In this document: positions 54,445 through 63,446 of the stretch, in pieces
Layout: the number at the start of each line of letters is the position of its first letter
How positions within the stretch are numbered: the first letter of the stretch is position 1
Source of the DNA: Calliopsis andreniformis
Taxonomy: Eukaryota; Arthropoda; Insecta; Hymenoptera; Andrenidae
DNA length: 64,000 nt
Assembly: GCF_051401765.1 (NCBI RefSeq)
Contig: NW_027480438.1
Span: 496,001-560,000, forward strand
Direction of reading: 5' to 3'
Translations under genes and position numbers: made by a program
The notes under the pieces: generated by a model
The model's input: the letters and a program-made list of their open reading frames with translations, nothing else
The model's database searches: none
Told to the model about the DNA's origin: nothing

Positions 54445-55511
54445 TCAATCTTCAATCCACAATCCTCAATCCTCAATCTTCAATCCTCTATACTCAATCT
54501 TCAATCCTCAATCCTCAATTCTCAATCCTCAATGCTCAATACTCAATCGTCAATCCTCAGTCCTCAATCCCCAATCCTCAATCTTCAATCCTCAATCCTC
54601 AATCCTCAATCCTCAATCCTCAATCTTCAATCCTCAATACTCAATCTTCAATCATCAATCCTCAATCCTCAATCCTCAATCCTCAATCCTCAATCCTCAA
54701 TCTTCAATCCTCAATACTCAAACTGCAATCCTCAGTCCTCAGTCCCCACTCCTCAATTCTCATTCTTCAATCCTCAATACCGAATCCTCAATCTTCAATC
54801 CTCGATCCACAATCCTCAATTCTCAATCCACAATCCTCAATCCTCAGACTTCAAACACCAATACTCAACCCTCAGTCCTCGTCCTCAATCCGCAACCCTC
54901 AATCCTCAATCCTCAATCTTCAATCATCAATACTCAATCTTCAATCCTCAATCCTCAATCTTCAATCCTCAATCCTCAATTCTCAGTCCTCAATACTCAA
55001 TCCTCAATCGTCAATCCTCAATACCCAATCCTCAATCTTCAATCCTCAATCCTCAATCCTCAATCCTCAATCCTCAATCTTCATTCCTCAATACTCAATC
55101 TACAATCCTCAATCCTCAATCCTCAATCCTCAATGCTCAATCCTCAATCCTCAATCCTCAACCCTCAATCTTCAATCCTCGATACTCAATCAGCAATCCT
55201 CAATCTTCAATCCTCAATCCTCAATCCTCATTCTTCAATCCTGAATGCCAAGGCCTCAATCTTCAATCCTCAATCCTCAATCCTCAATTCTCAATCCTCA
55301 ATCCTCAATCATCAATCCTCAATCCTCAGTCCTCAATCCTCAATCCTCAATCGTCAATCCTCAATGTTCAATCCGCAATACCCAATACTCAATCTTCAAT
55401 CCTCAATCCTCAATCCTCAATCCTCAAACCTCAATGCTCAACCCTCAATCCTCAGTCCTCGAACCTCAAACCTGTATCCTCAATCCCGAATCCTCAATCT
55501 TCAGACCTCAG

Positions 55512-55656
55512 TCCTCAACAATCAGTTGTCAATTATCAATCCTCAATAGAATATCATCAATTCACAGTTTTCAATACTCAATACTCAATCTGCAATTTTC
55601 AAATCTTTATTCACAAACATCAATTCTCATCATTCAACACTCAAAACACTCAGTCC
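55512..55656. repeat. Landmark island E3 (two-base insertion)
   Basis: CACTCAAAACACTCAG has two extra bases, giving the only 9-base unit I found in the window. Confidence 0.85.
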
Positions 55657-56055
55657 CCAATCCTCAATCTTCAACACTCAATCCTCAATCCTCAATCCTC
55701 GATCCTCAATCTTCAATCCTCAATACTCAATCTTCAATCCTCCATCCTCAATCGTCAATCCTCAATCCTCAATCCTCAATCGCCAGGCTTCAATCCTCAA
55801 TACTCAATCTTGAATCCTAAATCCTCAATCCTCAATCCTCATTCCTCAATCCTCATTCTTCAATCCTCAACACCCAATCCTCAATCTTCAATCCTCAATC
55901 CTCAATCCTCAACTCTCAATCCTCAATCCTCATTCCTCAGTCCACAAACCTCAATCCTCAACCCTCAGCCCTCATCCTCAATCCTCAATCCTCAATCTTC
56001 AATCCTCAATCCTCAGTCCTCAGTTCTCAATCCTCAATCCTCTGTCCTCAGTCCT

Positions 56056-56090
56056 CAAACCCCTACCCTCAACCCTCAGCCCTCATACTC
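56056..56090. repeat. CCCTACCC-type marker, copy 5
   Basis: Same as copy 4, including the TCCTCTGTCC lead. Confidence 0.75.
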
Positions 56091-57084
56091 AATCCTCAAT
56101 CCTCAATCCTCAATCCTCAATACTCAATCTTCAATCCTCAAACCTCAATCCTCAATCCTCAATCCTCAATGTTCAATCCTCAATACCCAATCTTCAGTCT
56201 TCAATCCTCAATCCTCAATCCTCAATCCTCAATCCTCAATACTCAGTCCTCAATCCTCAGGCTTCAATCCTCAATACTCAATCTTCAATCCTCAATTCTC
56301 AATCCTCAGTCCTCACTCTTCAATCCTCAATACTGAATCTTCAATGCTCAATCCTCAATCCTCAATCCTCAATCCTCAATCCTCAATCACCTATCCTCAA
56401 CACCCAATCCTCAACCTTCAATCCTCTATGTTCAATCCGCAATACCCAATCCTCAATCTTCAACCCTCAACCCTCAATCCTCAATCCTCAATCCTCAGTC
56501 TTCAATCTTCAATCCTCAATACTCAATCTTCAATCTTCAATCCTCAAACCTCAATCCTCAATCCTCAATCCTCAATGTTCAATCCTCAATACCCAATCCT
56601 CAATCTTCAATCCTCAATCCTCAATCCTCAATCCTCGATACTCAATCCTCAATCTTCAATCCTCAATACTCAGTCTTCAATCCTCGATCCTCAATACTCA
56701 ATCCTCAATCCTCATTCTTCATTCCTCAATACCCAATCCTCAATCTCCAATCCTCAATCCTCAATCCTCAATTCTCAATCCTCAATCCTCAATCCTCAGA
56801 CCTCAAACAGCAATACTCAACCCTCAGACCTCGTCCTCAATCCACAACCATCAATACTGAATCCTCAATCTTCAATCATCAATATTCAACCTTCAGTCCT
56901 CAATCCTCAATCCTCAATCCTTAAACCTCAATCCTCAACCGTCAGTCGTCGTCCTCAAACCTCAACCCTCAATCCTCAATCCTCAATCTTCAATCATCAA
57001 TACTCAATCTTCAATCCTCAATCCTCAATCCTCAATCCTCAATCCTCAATCCTCAATATTCAACGCACCACCCTCAACCATCAA

Positions 57085-57234
57085 TCCTCAATACTCAACC
57101 ATCAACCCTCAATTCTCAATACCCAAAAGAATATCCTGAATTCTCCTGGTCCAATACTCAATCCACAATATTCAATAATCAAATCTCAGTCCTCAAACAT
57201 CAATTCTCCACACGCAATCCTCAACACTCAGTCC
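57085..57234. repeat. Landmark island C3
   Basis: GAATTC at 57138; matches C1 with CTCCACACGC as a private change. Confidence 0.8.
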
Positions 57235-57496
57235 TCTCTCTTCAATCCTCCATCCTCAATCCTCAATCCTCAAGCGTCAATCCTCAATTCTCAATCCTCA
57301 ACCGTCAGTCCTCGTCCTGAAACCTCAACCCCCAATGCTCAAACCTCAATACCCAATCCTCAATCTTCAATCCTCAAACCTCAATCCTCAATCATCAATC
57401 CTCAATCCTCAATCCACAATCTTCAATCCTCAATCCTCAGTCCACAAACCTCAATTCTGAATCCTCAATCCTGAGTCCTCAATCTTCAGCCCTCAG

Positions 57497-57639
57497 TCCT
57501 CAGCAATCAGTAGTCAATCCTCAATCCTCAGTAGAATATCCTCAATTCACAGCTTTCAACACTCAATACTCGATCTGCAATCTTCAAACCACTATCCACA
57601 AACATCAATTCTCATCACTCAACCCGCAACACTCAGTCC
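57497..57639. repeat. Landmark island D3
   Basis: D1-like (CAGTAGTC); follows C3 by 412 bases. Confidence 0.85.
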
Positions 57640-58069
57640 TCAATGTTCAATCCTCAATCCTCAATTCTCTATCTTCAATCCTCATTACTGAACCTTCAAT
57701 CCTTAATCCTCAATCCTCAATCTTCAATCCTCAATCCTCAATCCTCAATTCTCAATCCTCAATCCGCAGTCCTCAGTCCTCAAACCTCAATCCTCAACCC
57801 TCAGCCCTCATCCTGAATCCTCAATCCTCAATCCTCAATCCTCAATCTTCAATCCTCAATACTCAATCTTCAATCCTCAATCCTCAGTCCTCAATCTTCA
57901 ATCCTCAATGCTCAATGCTCAATCCTCAATCCTCAGTCCTCAGTCCTCAATCCTCAATCCTCAATCCTCAATCTTCAATCATCAATACTCAACCTTCAAT
58001 CCTCAATCCCCAATCCTCAATCCTCAATCCTCAATCCTCAATATTCAACGCACAACCCTCAACCATCAA

Positions 58070-58219
58070 TCCTCAATACTCAACCGTCAATCCTCAATTC
58101 TCAATACTCAATAGAATATCCTGAATTCTCATGGTTCAATACTCAATCCAAAATATTCAATAATCAAATCTCAATCCTCAAACATTAATTCTCAACACTC
58201 AATCATCAACACTCAGTCC
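58070..58219. repeat. Landmark island C'2
   Basis: GAATTC at 58123, then CTCATGGTTCAATAC; 106-base core, so the deletion in C'1 is private to that copy. Confidence 0.8.
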
Positions 58220-58363
58220 TCTCTCTTCAATCCTCCATCATCAATCCTCAATCCTCAAGCGTCAATCCTCAATCCTCAATCCTTCATCCTCAACCATCAA
58301 TCCTCAGACCTCAAACCTCCACCCCGAATCCTCAATCCTGAATCCTCAATTTTCAGCCATAAG

Positions 58364-58506
58364 TCCTCAGCAATCAATTGTCAAACCTCAATCCTCAATA
58401 GAATATCCTCAATTCACAGTTTTCAATACTCAATCCCCATTCTTCAATCTTCAAATCTCAATCCACAAACATCAATTCTCATCACGCAACCCTCAACACT
58501 CAGTCC
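58364..58506. repeat. Landmark island A'2
   Basis: Partner of A'1 in the second macro-repeat; TGTCAAACCTC replaces TGTCAATCCTC near its start. Confidence 0.8.
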
Positions 58507-59167
58507 TCAATCCTCAATCCTCAATCCTCAATCCTCAATCTTCAATCCTCAATACTCAATCTTCAATCCTCAATCCTCAAACCTCAATCCTCAATCCTCT
58601 ATCCTCAATCCTCAGTCCTCACTCCTCAATCCTCATTCTTCAATCCTCAATACCGAATCCTCAATCTTCAATCCTCAATCCTCAATCCTCAATCCTCAGA
58701 CTTCAAACACCAATACTAAACCCTCAGTCCTCGTCCTCAATCCACAACCATCAATCCTCAATCCTCAATCTTCAATCATTAATATTCAATCTTCAATCTT
58801 CAATCCTCAATCCTCAATCCTCAACCCTCAATCCTCAACGTTCAATCCTCAATACCCAATCCTCAGTCTTCCACCCTCAATACTCAATACTCAATCCTCA
58901 ATCCTCAATACTCCGTCCTCAATCCTCAATCTTCAATCTTCAATCCTCTATCCTCAATCCGTAATCCTCAATCTTCAATCCTCAATACTGAATCTTCAAT
59001 CCTTATTCCTCAATCCTCAATCCTCAATCCTCATTCTTCAATCCTCAACACCCAACCCTCAATGTTCAATCCGCAATACCCAATCCTCAATCTTCAATCC
59101 TCAACCCTCAATCCTCAATCCTCAATCCTCAATCCTCAAACCTGAATCCTCAGTCTTCAGACATCAG

Positions 59168-59310
59168 TCCTCAACAATCAGTTGTCAATCCTCAATCCTC
59201 AATAGAATATCCTCAATTCACAGGTTTCAATACTCAATACTCAACCTGAAATCTTCAAATCTCTATCCACAATCATCAATTCTCATCACTCAACCCTCAA
59301 CACTCAGTCC
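59168..59310. repeat. Landmark island B10
   Basis: Partner of B9, with the same CAGACATCAG lead. Confidence 0.85.
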
Positions 59311-59632
59311 CCAATCCTCAATCTTCAATCCTCAATCCTCAATCCTCAATCCTCGATCCTCAATCTTCAATCCTCAATACTCAATGTTGAATCCTAAATC
59401 CTCAATCCTCAATCCTCATTCCTCAATCCTCATTCTTCAATCCTCAACACCCAATCCTCAATCTTCAATCCTCAATCCTCAATCCTCAACTCTCAATCCT
59501 CAATCCTCATTCCTCAGTCCACAAACCTCAATCCTCAACCCTCAGCCCTCATCCTCAATCCTCAATCCTCAATCTTCAATCCTCAATCCTCAGTCCTCAG
59601 TTCTCAATCCTCAATCCTCAGTCCTCAGTCCT

Positions 59633-59667
59633 CAAACACCTACCCTCAACCCTCAGCCCTCATCCTC
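59633..59667. repeat. CCCTACCC-type marker, copy 6
   Basis: AAACACCTACCC form, followed by CCCTCATCCTC. Confidence 0.75.
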
Positions 59668-60084
59668 AATCCTCAATCCTCAATCCTCAATCCTCAATAC
59701 TCAATCTTCAATCCTCAAACCTCAATCCTCAATCCTCAATCCTCAATGTTCAATCCTCAATACCCAATCCTCAATCTTCAATCCTCAATCCTCAATCCTC
59801 AATTCTCAATCCTCAATACTCAATACTCAATCGTCATTCCTCAATCCCCAATCCTCAATCTTCAATCCTCAAACCTCAATCCTCAATCCTCAATCCTCAA
59901 TCTTCAATCCTCAATACTCAATCTGCAATCCTCAATCCTCAGTCCGCAATCCTCAATCCTCGATACTCAATCCTCAATCTTCAATCCTCAATACTCAGTC
60001 TTCAATCCTCGATCCTCAATACTCAATCCTCAATCCTCATTCTTCATTCCTCAATACCCAATCCTCAATCTTCATTCCTCAATC

Positions 60085-61425
60085 CTCAATCCTCAATTCT
60101 CAATCCTCAATCCTCAATCCTCATACCTCAAACAGCAATACTCAACCTTCAGACCTCGTCCTCAATCCACAACCATCAATACTGAATCCTCAATCCTGAG
60201 TCCTCAATCTTCAGCCCTCAGTCCTCAGCAATCAGCAGTCAATCCTCAATCCTCAGTAGAATATCCTCAATTCACAGCTTTCAACACTCAATACTCGATC
60301 TGCAATCTTCAAACCACTATCCACAAACATCAATTCTCATCACTCAACCCGCAACACTCAGTCCTCAATGTTCAATCCTCAATCCTCAATTCTCTATCTT
60401 CAATCCTCATTACTGAACCTTCAATCCTTAAACCTCAATCCTCAATCTTCAATCCTCAATCCTCAATCCTCAATTCTCAATCCTCAATCCTCAGTCCTCA
60501 GTCCTCAAACCTCAATCCTCAACCCTCAGCCCTCATCCTGAATCCTCAATCCTCAACCCTCAATCCTCAATCTTCAATCCTCAATACTCAATCTTCAATC
60601 CTCAATCCTCAGTCCTCAATCTTCAATCCTCAATGCTCAATGCTCAATCCTCAATCCTCAGTCCTCAGTCCTCAATCCTCAATCCTCAAACCTCAATCTT
60701 CAACCGTCAGTCCTCGTCCTCAAACCTCAACCCTCAATCCTCAATCCTCAATCTTCAATCATCAATACTCAACCTTCAATCCTCAATCCCCAATCCTCAA
60801 TCCTCAATCCTCAATCCTCAGTACTCAAACCTCAATCCTCAATCCTCAATCCTCAATCCTCAATCCTCAATCCTCAATCTTCAATCCTCAATACTCAATC
60901 TTCAATCCTCAATCCTCAATCCTCAATCCTCACTCCACATTCTTCAATCCTCAACACCCAATCCTCAATCTTCAGTCCTCAATCCTCAGTCCTCAATTCT
61001 CAACCCTCAATCCTCAATCCTCAATCCTCAGACCTCAAACATCAATACTCAACCCTCAGTCCTCGTCCTCAATCCACAACCCTCAATCCTCAACACCCAA
61101 TCCTCAATCTTCAATCCTCAATCCTCAGTCCTCAATTCTCGATCCTCAATACTCAATCCACAGTCCTCAATGTTCAATCCTCAATACCCAAACCTCAATC
61201 TTCAATCCTCAATCCTCAATCCTCAATCCTCAATCCTCAATCCTCAGTCCTCAAACCTCAATCCTGAATCCTCAAACCTGAATCCTCTGTCTTCAGACCT
61301 CAGTCCTCAACAATCAGTTGTCAGTCCTCAATCCTCAATAGAATATCCTCAATTCACAGGTTCCAATACTCAATACTCAACCAGAAATCATCAAATCTCT
61401 ATCCACAATCATCAATTCTCATCAC
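60085..61425. repeat. 1850-base duplication, copy 1 (matching core)
   Basis: It carries a D island (60222) and a B island (61304). From about 60085 to 61425 it matches 61935-63275 at a constant 1850 bases. The full period, with about 510 bases of intervening heptamers, holds five 6-base units, fitting 2 modulo 7. Confidence 0.9.
60222..60364. repeat. Landmark island D4
   Basis: D2-like (CAGCAGTC), with no C island just upstream. Confidence 0.85.
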
Positions 61426-61446
61426 TCAACCCTCATCACTCAGTCC
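61304..61446. repeat. Landmark island B11
   Basis: Variant B with GGTTCCAATAC and CAACCAGAAATC; follows a D island by about 1.08 kb. Confidence 0.85.
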
Positions 61447-61934
61447 CCAATCCTCAATCTTCAATTCTCTATCCTCAATCCTCAACCCTCAATCGCCAAT
61501 CTCCAAGCCTGAATACTCAATCTTCAATCCTCAATCCTCAATCCCCAATCCTCAATCCTCAATCCTCATTCTTCAATCCTTAATACCCAATCCTCAATCT
61601 TCAATCCTCAATCCTCAATCCTCAATTCGCGACCCTCAATTCTCAGTCCTCAGACCTCAAACCTCAATCCTCAAACCTCAGCCCTCATCCTCAATCCTCA
61701 ATCCTCAATCCTCAATCCTCAATCCTCAATCCTCAATACTCATTCTTCAATCCTCAATCTTCAATGCTCAATCTTCAATCCTCAATCCTCAATTCTCATC
61801 ACTCAACCCTCAACACTCAGTCCCCAATCGTCAATATTCAATCCTCAATCCTCAATCCTCAATCCACAATCCTCAACGTTCAATCCTCAATACTCAATCT
61901 TCAATGATCATTCCTCAATCCTCAATCCTCAATT

Positions 61935-63275
61935 CTCAATCCTCAATTCTCAATCCTCAATCCTCAATCCTCATACCTCAAACAGCAATACTCAACCCTC
62001 AGACCTCGTCCTCAATCCACAACCATCAATACTGAATCCTCAATCCTGAGTCCTCAATCTTCAGCCCTCAGTCCTCAGCAATCAGCAGTCAATCCTCAAT
62101 CCTCAGTAGAATATCCTCAATTCACAGCTTTCAACACTCAATACTCGATCTGCAATCTTCAAACCACTATCCACAAACATCAATTCACATCACTCAACCC
62201 GCAACACTCAGTCCTCAATGTTCAATCCTCAATCCTCAATTCTCTATCTTCAATCCTCATTACTGAACCTTCAATCCTTAAACCTCAATCCTCAATCTTC
62301 AATCCTCAATCCTCAATCCTCAATTCTCAATCCTCAATCCTCAGTCCTCAGTCCTCAAACCTCAATCCTCAACCCTCAGCCCTCATCCTGAATCCTCAAT
62401 CCTCAATCCTCAATCCTCAATCTTCAATCCTCAATACTCAATCTTCAATCCTCAATCCTCAGTCCTCAATCTTCAATCCTCAATGCTCAATGCTCAATCC
62501 TCAATCCTCAGTCCTCAGTCCTCAATCCTCAATCCTCAAACCTCAATCTTCAACCGTCAGTCCTCGTCCTCAAACCTCAACCCTCAATCCTCAATCCTCA
62601 ATCTTCAATCATCAATACTCAACCTTCAATCCTCAATCCCCAATCCTCAATCCTCAATCCTCAATCCTCAGTACTCAAACCTCAATCCTCAATCCTCAAT
62701 CCTCAATCCTCAATCCTCAATCCTCAATCTTCAATCCTCAATACTCAATCTTCAATCCTCAATCCTCAATCCTCAATCCTCACTCCACATTCTTCAATCC
62801 TCAACACCCAATCCTCAATCTTCAGTCCTCAATCCTCAGTCCTCAATTCTCAACCCTCAATCCTCAATCCTCAATCCTCAGACCTCAAACATCAATACTC
62901 AACCCTCAGTCCTCGTCCTCAATCCACAACCCTCAATCCTCAACACCCAATCCTCAATCTTCAATCCTCAATCCTCAGTCCTCAATTCTCGATCCTCAAT
63001 ACTCAATCCACAGTCCTCAATGTTCAATCCTCAATACCCAAACCTCAATCTTCAATCCTCAATCCTCAATCCTCAATCCTCAATCCTCAATCCTCAGTCC
63101 TCAAACCTCAATCCTGAATCCTCAAACCTGAATCCTCTGTCTTCAGACCTCAGTCCTCAACAATCAGTTGTCAGTCCTCAATCCTCAATAGAATATCCTC
63201 AATTCACAGGTTCCAATACTCAATACTCAACCAGAAATCATCAAATCTCTATCCACAATCATCAATTCTCATCAT
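61935..63275. repeat. 1850-base duplication, copy 2 (matching core)
   Basis: It repeats 60085-61425. It ends in the B island, where ATCATTCAACACTCAACAC replaces ATCACTCAACCCTCATCAC; the replacement is E-island type sequence, as near 55630, so the island itself is a B/E chimera. Confidence 0.88.
62072..62214. repeat. Landmark island D5
   Basis: Copy of D4 at 1850 bases, with CAATTCACATCAC as a private change. Confidence 0.85.
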
Positions 63276-63296
63276 TCAACACTCAACACTCAGTCC
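63154..63296. repeat. Landmark island B12 (B/E chimera)
   Basis: Starts as B11 (1850 bases away) but its last 25 bases are E-type (ATTCAACACTCAACACTC), indicating exchange inside the island. Confidence 0.8.
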
Positions 63297-63446
63297 CCAA
63301 TCCTCAATCTTCAACACTCAATCCTCAATCCTCAATCCTCGATCCTCAATCTTCAATCCTCAATACTCAATCTTCAATCCTCCATCCTCAATCGTCAATC
63401 CTCAATCCTCAATCCTCAATCGCCAGGCTTCAATCCTCAATACTCA

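Larger units (their letters stand above)
47866..54920. repeat. Zone IV: zone II type cassette lying within the zone III family
   Basis: From 47866 the sequence follows 33604 onward at a constant distance of 14262 bases for about 1.8 kb. Further right, around 53192-54900, it follows 25623-27330 at a constant distance of 27569 bases, including an A island at 54302. Flanks on both sides are zone III type: the left matches sequence after the D island near 45170, and the right from about 54919 matches 42160 onward at 12759 bases. This is what unequal exchange or insertion between two array families would leave. Confidence 0.8.
54532..57474 (+). other. Longest open frame (980 codons), judged non-coding
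   Basis: The frame reads as a chain of the heptapeptide SILNPQS and variants from the repeat alone. It crosses three unrelated segments of the mosaic (zone IV, an E island and a C island) without any change of character, so it has no domain structure. Its ATG is an ordinary variant unit (TCAATGC). No signal peptide, folded domain or upstream ribosome-binding signal is visible. Other long frames of the same kind are 11688-13505 (605 codons), 59746-61281 (511) and 45168-46577 (469). Translation is possible in principle but nothing here supports it. Confidence 0.85.
54919..59570. repeat. Macro-repeat E-C-D-C'-A'-B, copy 2
   Basis: Islands at 55512, 57085, 57497, 58070, 58364 and 59168. Relative to copy 1 it gains about 149 bases near 55.8 kb (a segment with CGCCAGGCTTC like that at 39.48 kb) and loses some units near 56.6 kb. 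Confidence 0.85.

Noticed and set aside
54532..57474. Ice-binding, adhesin or prion-like repeat protein
   Set aside because: The Q/N/S-rich heptad resembles such low-complexity proteins only because of the DNA repeat. Neighbouring copies change frame freely through 6- and 7-base units, and no flanking signal or anchor domain is present.
1681..63296. Islands as remnants of a transposon or other inserted unique DNA
   Set aside because: They looked foreign at first, but they split exactly into 20 seven-base units in register with both flanks and have no terminal repeats or target-site duplication.
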